Numbered from the stretch's first letter, positions 1 through 6,627 are shown. The stretch: 18,656 bases of DNA from JAWLCQ01 sp041687095 (GCA_041687095.1 JAWLCQ010000088.1:1-18656), one strand, 5' to 3'. Notes: a model not told the origin generated them from the sequence alone. Made by a program: numbers and translations.

Positions 1-831
1 CCCTGCCTGATCGACATGTCCACCAGCCGGGGCTCGACGCTCAACGGCCTGTGCCTGCTGGGAGGCGGCCTGGGCAAGGGGGTGCACGGGCTGCTGTACA
101 CGCAGGACAAGCCCCGCGAGAAGGAGGACTCCACCCGCCTGGAGCGTTGCATGATCCACGGGTTCAGCGGGGACGGGATCCACATGGGCTTCGTGTGGTG
201 CTTCAACATGCGGGGGTGCATCGTGGGGGGCAACCGCGGCAGCGGCGTGTGGGTGCGCGGGTGGGACGGGTTCATCATCGACTGCTGGATCAGCGCCAAC
301 CACGGAGCGGGCATCTGCGCCGACGCCGCCACCGCGGCCATGACCATCACCGCCAACCGCATCGAGTGGAACCGCCGCTACGGGATCCACTGCTCCCGCG
401 CGGGCGTGTACAACATCACGGGCAACTACTTCGACCGCTGCGGGGGGCCCGGGCTGTGCCTCAAACCTTCGGACACCGACGGCGGCGGGTGCGGGACGTT
501 CGCGGTGACGGGCAACGTCTTCAATCGCTGCGCCCGCCCGGACTGGACGGAGCAAGGCAGCCTCGACGACTGCAACGTCCGCATGGAGTCGCTGTGGGGC
601 CTGACGTTCACGGGCAACGTGCTGTCGGCGGGACAGGACGACGGCGGCAAGGGCGGCTTCTCGCCGTCCTGCGGGATGGTGCTGGGCAAGCTGAACGACG
701 CCATCGTCGCCAACAACGCCATGTTCCACGGATACCTCAAGGAGGCGATCCGCGACCTCGGCGGGCACGGGAACGTCAAGATCGCCGACAACCTCGGTTC
801 CCCGCATCCTGCGGGCAAAGCGCAGGAGTGA
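1..831 (+). CDS. Right-handed parallel beta-helix protein, C-terminal part (5' end outside window)
   Basis: The frame is open from the first base (it reads PCLID before the first Met at 16), so the real start lies upstream and at least 276 residues of the C-terminal part are visible. The chain is built of short degenerate coils of about 20-25 residues with recurring Asn-Asn / Gly-Asn turns: ITANRIEWN, ITGNYFDRC, VTGNVFNRC, FTGNVLSAG, VANNAMFHG and KIADNLG. This is the signature of PbH1 / Beta_helix (PF13229-type) solenoids related to pectate lyases and polysaccharide epimerases. No catalytic residues can be assigned from this part, so it may be an enzyme on polysaccharide or a binding or structural protein. 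Export cannot be judged because the N-terminus is missing. It ends with TGA just before a 370-bp gene-free spacer. The fold call is fairly firm; the function is unknown. Confidence 0.8.
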   Translation, partial: PCLIDMSTSRGSTLNGLCLLGGGLGKGVHGLLYTQDKPREKEDSTRLERCMIHGFSGDGIHMGFVWCFNMRGCIVGGNRGSGVWVRGWDGFIIDCWISANHGAGICADAATAAMTITANRIEWNRRYGIHCSRAGVYNITGNYFDRCGGPGLCLKPSDTDGGGCGTFAVTGNVFNRCARPDWTEQGSLDDCNVRMESLWGLTFTGNVLSAGQDDGGKGGFSPSCGMVLGKLNDAIVANNAMFHGYLKEAIRDLGGHGNVKIADNLGSPHPAGKAQE

Positions 832-954
832 GCCCGGCGGCCCACGGCAGGAAGGCACGGTATCGTGTTGGTCCGCCACCTGGACTGCGTGCCGTACTCC
901 ATGGAGCACCACCTCGGGAGCGGCTCGGGAATGCGGGTTGGCCATTGCCGCGAC

Positions 955-999
955 CGCGTTCTGGATGGGGCGCGATCCAGCAGTTCCTCCCAGAACGCG
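955..999. repeat. Inverted repeat, 10-bp stem
   Basis: CGCGTTCTGG at 955-964 is matched exactly by CCAGAACGCG at 990-999, with a 25-nt loop. It lies about 125 bp after the beta-helix stop codon. No T-tract follows on either strand, so it is not a convincing intrinsic terminator. It could be a small structured RNA element or a remnant of a dispersed repeat. Confidence 0.5.
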
Positions 1000-1161
1000 T
1001 AGAGCCCCTCGACGTGGCGCCCCCCCCCTCCACCGCCGAACGCCGAAGAGACACGACCGCCTCGCCGATCTGCGCTACCGGCGGGACTGGAGGCGGTACT
1101 CCGTCGGGGCGCATCCGGTTCGCTGCTTGCCCCGTCTTCGCCTGCGGCTACGACGCGGCAG

Positions 1162-1200
1162 TCTCCGTTCGCCGCGAGACACGCTCGCGGCGAACGAAGA
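1162..1200 (-). terminator. Hairpin just downstream of ssrA (terminator or 3' stabiliser)
   Basis: A perfect 12-bp stem (GTTCGCCGCGAG at 1167-1178 with CTCGCGGCGAAC at 1184-1195) closes a 5-nt loop. It extends outward to about 17 bp with a single mismatch. It starts 2 nt past the tmRNA 3' end, where a terminator would sit. It lacks the U-run of a classical intrinsic terminator, so it may act as a U-less terminator or a transcript 3' barrier processed off by RNases. Confidence 0.55.
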
Positions 1201-1201
1201 C

Positions 1202-1553
1202 TGGAGGCGGCGGGAATCGAACCCGCGTCCCGTGACGTTTCAGTGGCGGCATCTACGTGCGTAGTCGGCGGTTTAAGTCTCGCCGCTCGGACCCGCGCCG
1301 ACGCGGTTCCTCGCAGCCAGGACGATCAGGTGTCCCCACCGGGTAACCGTCCCACTCCCGGCGGGTAAGCCCGCTAATTTACGCCCTTCGCATGGCCACG
1401 GGCGAGCCACGCGAGGACGGGCTGTCAATTAAGCAGCCAGTGCCATCTGATGATTGGCAAGTAAACTTTGTTCCAGGTGTTTAACCAGGCCTCCTGGAAA
1501 CCTGGGCACGCAACCGACACCTCTAACCGTCCGGTCGAATCCAGTTCGCCCCC
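1202..1553 (-). ncRNA. ssrA: tmRNA (transfer-messenger RNA)
   Basis: On the - strand the RNA starts GGGGGCGAACTGGATTCGAC, the near-universal tmRNA 5' tRNA-like half. It ends with a T-arm reading GGTTCGATTCCC and the 3' strand CGCCTCC-A. The 5' GGGGGCG (1553-1547) pairs over 7 bp, with one G-U, with CGCCTCC (1209-1203), forming the Ala-type acceptor stem; the discriminator is A at 1202. The genome continues with GTC instead of CCA, so CCA must be added after processing. Length is 352 nt, normal for one-piece tmRNA. The G/C-rich part between tag and T-arm is consistent with the pseudoknots, which I did not fold. It rescues stalled ribosomes together with SmpB. It lies 153 bp beyond the histidine kinase stop on the same strand. 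The region just upstream contains TATATT at 1590-1585, a possible -10 or AT-rich promoter element, though weak. Confidence 0.95.
1429..1458 (-). other. tmRNA tag-peptide reading frame (ANHQMALAA)
   Basis: The probable resume codon is GCC at 1458-1456. The frame then reads Ala-Asn-His-Gln-Met-Ala-Leu-Ala-Ala and ends at TAA (1431-1429). The ALAA terminus is the standard ClpXP/SspB-type degron. With the Ala charged on tmRNA the added tag would be AANHQMALAA. This is one residue shorter than the E. coli tag, and the resume codon is assigned by comparison rather than proven. Confidence 0.8.
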
Positions 1554-1648
1554 GGAAGGGAAGACGGCGTCTTCACTATGGTTCAATATAGCACCCAGGG
1601 CTCCGCTCCGCCAGCGATTCTTCGGATCCCGGGCATCTTCGCATCGCC

Positions 1649-1700
1649 CTGAGCGGCCCCGTTTTCTGGCGAGGCCGGGTGCCGTGGCTTGCGGAGCGCG
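1649..1700. repeat. Copy 1 of a dispersed intergenic repeat (TGAGCG...GTGCCGTGG family)
   Basis: Positions 1663-1699 match 9189-9225 over 37 bp with one mismatch, and the flanking TGAGCG at 1650 matches the outer end of that other copy. It sits between ssrA and the end of the histidine kinase gene and stops 7 bp short of the kinase stop codon. No right-hand partner arm is visible, so this is a partial copy. Confidence 0.75.
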
Positions 1701-1706
1701 TATCTA

Positions 1707-3464
1707 TCAGACGCTGCGGGCCGGCCCGCTCTTCGTGCCGGGAACGCAGTTGCGGATGGCGGCGAGGAGGGACGCGGAGGGGCCCGTCTTGGTGAGGTAG
1801 GCCTCGGCGCCGGCGTCGCGCATGGCGCGGGCCTGCTCCTCGGCCTCGAACATCGACAGGCCGATCACGCACACCCCGGGCATCTCGGCGTGGAGGATCC
1901 GGGTCGCCTCGATCCCGTTCATGCCGGGCATCGAGATGTCCATGAGGACGACGTCGGGATGGGTCTCGCGGACCAGCCGGACCGCCGATTCCCCATCCGC
2001 CGCCTCCCCCACCACCAGGATGTCCGGTTCGCCCTCCAGGAGCGTGACCAGCCCCTGGCGCATGACGATGTGGTCGTCCACCAGGACCACGCGGATCTGC
2101 CCGCTGACCGACGGAACGTACGGGGCATTCACGCCCGTCGCCTGCGCCTCGAGCACGGACAGCGGCCGCAGCGCGTGGGCGGCCGCCAGCGGAACGGCGA
2201 GCATGACGCGCGTCCCCTGCCCCGGGACGCTCTCCACGTGTACTTTGCCCCCCATGTATCCGATCCGCTCGTGGATGCTGAGCAGCCCCAGTCCGCTGCC
2301 GACCGTCTCCTGGGAGGCGTCCGCGCCCTCGAAGGCGAAGCCCTGCCCGCGGTCGGCCACGATGACGCGGACCTGTTCGCCCTCTTTCGCCACCTCGACC
2401 CGCGCCTCCGACACCCCCGCGTGCTTCACCACGTTGAACAGCAGTTCCCGGATCGTCTGGAACAGCAGGATCGCCGTATCGTCGGACAGCCTGGGGATGG
2501 CGTCGGGCGCGTCCAGGTCGACGTGCAGGCGGTGCTTGTCCTCCATCCACCGCACCAGCCACTGCAGCCCGGCGACGAGTCCGCCCTCGCGGAGGATGGG
2601 CGGGCTCAGCTCGGCCGTCAGGGAGCGGGAGGTCTCGATGGCCTCCTGGATCAGGGCGCGGACGGCGGCCGCGCCGCTCTGGACCCGGGGGTGGTCGACG
2701 CGTTGGAGCATCTCGATGTGCAGGTTGGCCCCCACGAGGATCTGCTGGAGCCCGTCGTGGAGGATCTTGGCGAGGCGGCCGCGTTCGCGCTGCTCGGCGA
2801 GGGTGAGTTCGGAGGCCATCGCCCGCAGTTGCGCCGACTGCCCCCGCAGGACCTTCTCGGCGCGGATGCGGCGTTCGACCTCCTCCTGGAGCGTTTCGAC
2901 CGTGTGGGCGAGATCGTCCGTCCGCTGCTGGATCACCTCGGTGGACTGTTCGAGCGCGGTGAGGTCGGCGGCGACGGCGCAGATGCTCGGATCGGGGCCC
3001 TCGGGCGGGTTCAGGAGGTTGGCCCCGATGTGGATGGGCACCCAGTGCCCCTGGGCGTTTTGCAGCACCAGCCGCCGCCGCACCGGCTGTCGCCGCGCCT
3101 CGGCGAGCATCGCCTCGGCCGCCGAGAGCTGGTCCGGGGCCACGAACTCCTGGAACGGGCGCCCGACGATCTGCTCCAGGGGGTACTGCAGCAGGTCCCC
3201 GAACTGGGCGTTGCAGTAGAGGATCGTGCCGTCAAACGCGAGGGTGAAGGCGGCCTCCTTCATCGTTTCGACGATGAGGCGGTAAACGGAGTCGGCCCCG
3301 ACGAGGGAGAAGACCTGCTCCCCCTGCGTGCCGGAGACGATGATGGCGTCGACCTCGCCCTCGCGGATGGCGCGGAGGGTTTCCTCGGCCTCCTCCAGGC
3401 GGATCTGCAGTTCCTCGACCTCCCGGGCCAGTTGCTGCTGCGTTCTGTCGTTCGTGTTGCTCAT
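1707..3464 (-). CDS. PAS-domain sensor histidine kinase with C-terminal receiver domain
   Basis: This 585-residue cytoplasmic protein has no membrane segments. Residues 8-35 are a coiled coil. Residues 31-75 carry the IREGEVDAIIVSG ... GEQVFSL-GADSVYR block common at the start of PAS kinases, followed by a PAS domain (about 62-172) and a second coiled coil (175-225). The dimerisation/phosphoacceptor segment is HisKA_3-like, with ILHDGLQQ and His236. The ATPase domain has N-box Asn344 in LLFNVVKHAG, the DRGQGF G1 box at 371-376 and GSGLGL at 389-394. A NarL-type receiver follows (about 456-573) with acidic pair Asp463/464, phospho-acceptor Asp509 in VLMDISMPG, Ser537 and Lys559, but no LuxR-type DNA-binding domain. 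It is the last gene of the kai operon, 11 bp after kaiB2, so it is the likely signalling output of KaiC/KaiB. It lacks the KaiB-like sensor domain of cyanobacterial SasA. The start has only a weak ribosome site, so translation is probably coupled to kaiB2. Confidence 0.92.
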   Translation of the reverse strand: MSNTNDRTQQQLAREVEELQIRLEEAEETLRAIREGEVDAIIVSGTQGEQVFSLVGADSVYRLIVETMKEAAFTLAFDGTILYCNAQFGDLLQYPLEQIVGRPFQEFVAPDQLSAAEAMLAEARRQPVRRRLVLQNAQGHWVPIHIGANLLNPPEGPDPSICAVAADLTALEQSTEVIQQRTDDLAHTVETLQEEVERRIRAEKVLRGQSAQLRAMASELTLAEQRERGRLAKILHDGLQQILVGANLHIEMLQRVDHPRVQSGAAAVRALIQEAIETSRSLTAELSPPILREGGLVAGLQWLVRWMEDKHRLHVDLDAPDAIPRLSDDTAILLFQTIRELLFNVVKHAGVSEARVEVAKEGEQVRVIVADRGQGFAFEGADASQETVGSGLGLLSIHERIGYMGGKVHVESVPGQGTRVMLAVPLAAAHALRPLSVLEAQATGVNAPYVPSVSGQIRVVLVDDHIVMRQGLVTLLEGEPDILVVGEAADGESAVRLVRETHPDVVLMDISMPGMNGIEATRILHAEMPGVCVIGLSMFEAEEQARAMRDAGAEAYLTKTGPSASLLAAIRNCVPGTKSGPARSV

Positions 3465-3475
3465 GGTGTCCGAAC

Positions 3476-3844
3476 TTACTTCTTGGGCCGCAGGTCCAAT
3501 CCGACCAGGAGCCGCTCCTCGTTCGCCATGTCTCCAATGAACCGCCGCAGCGGCTCGGGCAGTTTCTTGATCAGCGTGGGGGCGGCGAGGATCTGCTCGC
3601 CCTTGGCGAGCGTGGGTTGCTGGTAGAGATCGATCACCTCCAGCTCGTAGCGGTCGTGCAGATGCTCCTCGCAGATCGCCGTCACATTCCGGATCGCCGC
3701 CGCCGACCGGGGATTGATCCCCGCCACGTACAGGCGCAGGACGTACTTGCGGCCCTTGGGCTCCGCCTGAGCGGCGTCCTTGGCGGCCTTGACGGCTTGT
3801 TCGAACTCGGCCGTCGTGTCATCGGGTTTGCGTTTCTTCGCCAC
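3476..3844 (-). CDS. kaiB: KaiB-family protein, second copy (N-terminally extended)
   Basis: This 122-residue protein has a charged N-terminal extension of about 32 residues ahead of a complete KaiB thioredoxin-like domain. The domain reads LRLYVAG, SAAAIRNV, YELEVIDLYQQPTLAKGEQI, APTLIKKLPEP, RRFIGDM and LLVGLDL. The GLDL stretch aligns with Gly/Asp positions known from cyanobacterial KaiB to control fold switching. KaiB binds the KaiC CI ring in its switched fold and links it to partner kinases and phosphatases. The start is GTG with a strong GGGGAGG ribosome site 5-7 nt upstream. It lies 22 bp after kaiB1 and 11 bp before the kinase. It differs clearly from its neighbour (IRNVTAICEEHLHDRY versus FANLKQICEEHMPGKY), so the two are diverged paralogues and not a recent duplication. 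Family assignment is firm; its division of labour with kaiB1 is unknown. Confidence 0.92.
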   Translation of the reverse strand: MAKKRKPDDTTAEFEQAVKAAKDAAQAEPKGRKYVLRLYVAGINPRSAAAIRNVTAICEEHLHDRYELEVIDLYQQPTLAKGEQILAAPTLIKKLPEPLRRFIGDMANEERLLVGLDLRPKK

Positions 3845-3866
3845 AATCGCCTCCCCTCTCGGGCAG

Positions 3867-4190
3867 TCAGGTCCGGGGGCGCAGGTCCAGCCCCACCAGG
3901 ACGCGTTCGGTATTCGACAGGTCCCCGATGATTTTCCGCACCGGCTCGGGGAGCCTGCGCACCAGCGTCGGGATCGCCAGGATCTGGTCGCCCTTGGCCA
4001 ACTGGGGGTGCTGCAGCAGATCGATGACCTCGATGCGGTACTTCCCGGGCATGTGCTCCTCGCAGATCTGCTTGAGATTGGCGAAGGCGGCCACGGAGCG
4101 GGCGGTCTGCCCGGCGACGTACAGCTTCAGGTCCCACTGGGGCTCGACGGGATCGGGATCGGGCTTCTTCGTTCGTTTGGTCGGTGCCAT
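3867..4190 (-). CDS. kaiB: KaiB-family protein, first copy
   Basis: This 107-residue KaiB has a short basic N-terminus (about 18 residues) and the full domain: LKLYVAGQTARSVAAFANL, YRIEVIDLLQHPQLAKGDQI, AIPTLVRRLPEPVRKIIGDL and VLVGLDL. It matches cyanobacterial KaiB motif by motif ([40 protein letters not shown], GLDL). It lacks the acidic C-terminal tail seen in many cyanobacterial KaiBs. The ATG is 8 bp after the kaiC stop, and its AGGA ribosome site overlaps the end of kaiC, so the two are translationally linked. Its expected role is to bind the KaiC hexamer and antagonise its kinase state. Without KaiA in view, the cycle may be an hourglass and not a self-sustained oscillator; that is inference. 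Confidence 0.94.
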   Translation of the reverse strand: MAPTKRTKKPDPDPVEPQWDLKLYVAGQTARSVAAFANLKQICEEHMPGKYRIEVIDLLQHPQLAKGDQILAIPTLVRRLPEPVRKIIGDLSNTERVLVGLDLRPRT

Positions 4191-4198
4191 GGATCTTC

Positions 4199-5899
4199 CT
4201 AATCTGCCTGCCGCGACTTCGCCAGACGCTCGCGTTCCAGGCGGAGGACTTCTTCACGCTTCTGTTCCAACGCCGCCGCCGCTCGGGCCTCCTCCTCCAG
4301 GCTCGCCAGCCGCGCCCTCGCCGCATCCACCTGCGCCTGCAGGGCGGCCCGCTCCTGCTCCAACTCGCGAGCCCGCCGCTGGGTCGTCTTCTGGTCGGCG
4401 ATCCGCTGCGCCTCGTCCCGGGCCTCCTGCACCAGGCGGGCCGAACCCGTCAGCACCGTCCCCGCGCCCAGGTACACGTCCGTCAGCTCGATCCCGTGAT
4501 CGGTCAGCCGGAACTCCCGCATCTGGTTCGAGTGCGCCATCCCGCGGGACTTCAGCACGTACAGCAGCCGGTTCCGCTCCCCGTTGCTCTCGGCCATGCG
4601 GACCAGCAGCCACGTGTCCATCAGCGAGGAGATGCCCACCTCCGTCTGCTCAAGCTCCTCCCCGCCGGAGGTCAGGCTGGTGAAGACGGTGGTCACCCGC
4701 TCGCTCTTCAGGAAGTCGATCAGCCGCGTGAGCATGGCCTTGGCCTCGGCGGTATCCCCGACGGCGGTGAGGTTGGTGACGGGATCGACGGCAACGGCGT
4801 CGGGGCGGAAGGTGCGGATCAGCTTGTGGATCGTCGCCAGGTGCAGTTCCAGCCCGTACAGCGAGGGGCGGACCGTGTGGAACATCAGGTTGCCCTTCTT
4901 GCGGCAGGGTTCCAGGTCGAGCCCGATCGACCGCATGTTGCGGAGGATCTGGTCGGGCGATTCCTCGAAGGACAGGTAGAGGAACTTCCCGCCCGAGCGG
5001 CAGACGCTGGAGGCGAAGGTGGCGGCGAGGCTGCTCTTGCCCGTTCCGGCGGTCCCGGAGATCAGGACGGTGCTGCCCCGGTAGTAGCCCGCTCCGCCCA
5101 TCATGGCGTCGAGGCGGGGCACGCCGGTGGAGATCCGCTCCTCGGTGACCGGATAGGTGAGGCCCAGGGAGGTGATCGGCAGGACGCTCAGGCCGTCCTC
5201 GTCGATGAGCGTGGGGTACTCGTTTGTCCCGTGCTTGGATCCGCGGTACTTGACCACCCGCAGGCGGCGGGTGGCGATCTGGTTCTCCACGCGATGGTCG
5301 AGGAAGATGACGCAGTCGCTGACGTACTCCTCGATCCCGTAGCGGGTGAGGGTGTTCTCGCCCTTCTCGCCCGTGATGATGACGGTGACCCCGCGCTCCT
5401 TCAGCCAGCGGAACAGGCGGCGGAGTTCGGCGCGGAGGATGGCCTCGTTGGGCAGTCCGGCGAAGAGGGCCTCGAGCGTGTCGAGCACGACGCGCTTGGC
5501 GTTGACCTCGTCGATGGCGGCCCCCAGGCGGACGAAGAGGCCCTCCAGGTCGTACTCCCCCGTCTCCTCGATCTCGCTCCGCTCCACGCGGACGTGATCG
5601 ATCGAGAGCTTCTGCTCCCGCACCAGGGCGGGCAGGTCGAACCCCAGGGAGGCGACGTTCGCGGCGAGTTCCTCGCCCGTCTCCTCGAAGGCCATGAAGA
5701 CGCCCGGTTCCCCGAACTGGGTGATGCCCCGAACCATGAACTCCATCGCCAGCAGCGTCTTTCCGCTGCCCGCCGACCCGCACACCAGCGTGGGGCGGCC
5801 GCGCGGCAACCCGCCCTCGGTGACCTCGTCCAGACCGACGATCCCGGTCGGGCACTTCGCCAGCGGGGCCAACTTCGTATGCTGCGCACGTTTCGCCAT
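4199..5899 (-). CDS. kaiC: KaiC double-domain ATPase / autokinase
   Basis: Two RecA-like KaiC domains are present. CI has Walker A GSAGSGKT (residues 41-48) and catalytic Glu-Glu at 72-73. CII has Walker A GTAGTGKS (282-289) and Glu-Glu at 312-313. In CII the phosphorylation loop reads EQTEVGISSLMDTW: Thr419, Ser424 and Ser425 align with Thr426, Ser431 and Thr432 of S. elongatus KaiC, so the sites are present with Ser-Ser replacing Ser-Thr. After CII comes a long Glu/Arg/Ala coiled coil (about 485-563) in place of the short KaiA-binding C-terminal tail. I chose ATG 5899 (566 residues) because AAGGAAG lies 8 nt upstream. A TTG at 5929 would add ten Arg-rich residues without a comparable ribosome site. 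It is first in the operon with two kaiB genes and a histidine kinase. It is probably a hexameric ATPase scaffold controlling that kinase. Family identity is very secure. Confidence 0.96.
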   Translation of the reverse strand: MAKRAQHTKLAPLAKCPTGIVGLDEVTEGGLPRGRPTLVCGSAGSGKTLLAMEFMVRGITQFGEPGVFMAFEETGEELAANVASLGFDLPALVREQKLSIDHVRVERSEIEETGEYDLEGLFVRLGAAIDEVNAKRVVLDTLEALFAGLPNEAILRAELRRLFRWLKERGVTVIITGEKGENTLTRYGIEEYVSDCVIFLDHRVENQIATRRLRVVKYRGSKHGTNEYPTLIDEDGLSVLPITSLGLTYPVTEERISTGVPRLDAMMGGAGYYRGSTVLISGTAGTGKSSLAATFASSVCRSGGKFLYLSFEESPDQILRNMRSIGLDLEPCRKKGNLMFHTVRPSLYGLELHLATIHKLIRTFRPDAVAVDPVTNLTAVGDTAEAKAMLTRLIDFLKSERVTTVFTSLTSGGEELEQTEVGISSLMDTWLLVRMAESNGERNRLLYVLKSRGMAHSNQMREFRLTDHGIELTDVYLGAGTVLTGSARLVQEARDEAQRIADQKTTQRRARELEQERAALQAQVDAARARLASLEEEARAAAALEQKREEVLRLERERLAKSRQAD

Positions 5900-6027
5900 T
5901 CCACGCTTCCTTACCCTGCAGACCCGCAATCACCCTTCACACGTCCGATCCGCGCTGCCGCATCCGCACGGACCGATCCGCCCCGCACGGACGCGCGGAC
6001 CGGGCGGCTCTGCGATTCCGTCTCGAC

Positions 6028-6058
6028 ATCATAGACCGCTCGCCCCACCCACGGTGGG
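6028..6058 (-). promoter_or_regulatory. Possible kai operon promoter with palindrome
   Basis: On the - strand TATGAT (6033-6028) resembles a sigma70 -10 box. No good -35 is present at 16-18 bp. Instead a perfect 6-bp hairpin/dyad, CCCACC-CAC-GGTGGG at 6044-6058, overlaps the -35 position, which could be an activator or repressor site. It lies about 130 bp upstream of the kaiC ATG. The -10 match is a short motif that could arise by chance. Confidence 0.25.
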
Positions 6059-6171
6059 CACACCGAAAATGCTGCCGCGCCCCCGCCTCGCCCGGATCCC
6101 AGGGCAACATCCTTACACGCCTGTGCCATTCGCTGCAACCCAAATCGGTTCGGCCCGCGGCAATGCCCCCA

Positions 6172-6315
6172 TGAGCGACCTTCCTTTCCGGTAACCGTTC
6201 ACGGGGTGCCGGGTGCCGTGGTTTGCGGAGCGCAGCGGCTTGCCCCGACGTAGCTTTGGCGAAGACGGGAGCAACCCCGTTTCGCGGAACCCGCGCCCTT
6301 CGCGAACGGGCGGCC
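6172..6315. repeat. Copy 2 of the TGAGCG...GTGCCGTGG dispersed repeat
   Basis: It begins TGAGCGACC at 6172. It carries GCCGGGTGCCGTGGTTTGCG and the following GAGCGCAGCG (6208-6237), identical to 9200-9229. It continues with AGCAACC(C/A)CGTTT and the CGCGAACGGGCGGCC box shared with 9231-9275. Compared with the 9171-9339 copy it has an extra roughly 30 bp around 6240-6280 and no recognisable right-end inverted arm. Confidence 0.75.
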
Positions 6316-6478
6316 GCCCTTCCCCGCCCCCCACGACCGCCCCCGAGAGGCGAGCGGCACGCCCCAGGCACGAAATCCCAGGCACGAGGCCCCCCAGGGC
6401 CGACCACCCCCATCCAGCAAAAGCAGGAGTCCCCCCCTAAGTAGTAGCACTGCCCAGAAGTCCGGAAAACCGGCCCCC

Positions 6479-6505
6479 TATTTTTGGATTTTTGAAGTTT
6501 TTTTT
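6479..6505. other. A/T-rich island with spaced T-tracts
   Basis: Three T-runs (T5 at 6481-6485, T5 at 6489-6493, T8 at 6498-6505) have centres about 8 and 10 bp apart, in otherwise strongly GC-rich DNA. Such spacing can bend DNA or act as an UP-like element. A short CCGG-AAAA-CCGG hairpin sits just before it, but its stem is too short for a confident terminator call. Confidence 0.4.
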
Positions 6506-6594
6506 CGCCGCGGGCCGCCAGATCCCGCCGTCCATTGGTCACAAATGCTGTGCAAATGGACAGTTAGCGACTGCCTCACACCCAACGCGCCTTG

Positions 6595-6627
6595 GGTGCC
6601 GCCCGCAAGCGGCTTGAGGGTGGCACC
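6595..6627. repeat. Inverted repeat GGTGCC...GGCACC
   Basis: GGTGCCGCCC at 6595-6604 pairs with GGGTGGCACC at 6618-6627 with one mismatch. A smaller hairpin (CACCCA / TGGGTG) lies immediately before it. The sequence resembles the GGTGCC/GGCACC ends in the other dispersed repeats of this window, so it may be a diverged relative. Confidence 0.5.

Larger units (their letters stand above)
832..1201. other. Gene-free spacer between beta-helix gene and ssrA
   Basis: I see no credible gene here. The open frames on both strands are low-complexity Arg/Pro/Gly-rich translations without start signals or family motifs. It holds two inverted repeats. One, at 955-964 / 990-999, is a perfect 10-bp stem with a 25-nt loop. 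The other, at 1162-1200, is annotated separately as the hairpin following ssrA. Confidence 0.6.

Noticed and set aside
51..1235. 394-residue Arg/Pro-rich frame overlapping the beta-helix gene
   Set aside because: It is a +2 shadow of the real frame and runs into ssrA sequence; no credible start.
1689..3626. 645-residue + strand frame over the histidine kinase
   Set aside because: It is a mirror frame of a clear PAS-HK-REC gene, His/Asp/Arg-rich and without domain motifs; no ribosome site.
4184..6034. 616-residue + strand frame over kaiC
   Set aside because: This is an antisense shadow of kaiC with no recognisable domain.
6113..6542. Small open frames in the kaiC-SDR spacer
   Set aside because: They have no ribosome sites, low-complexity composition and coincide with dispersed repeats.
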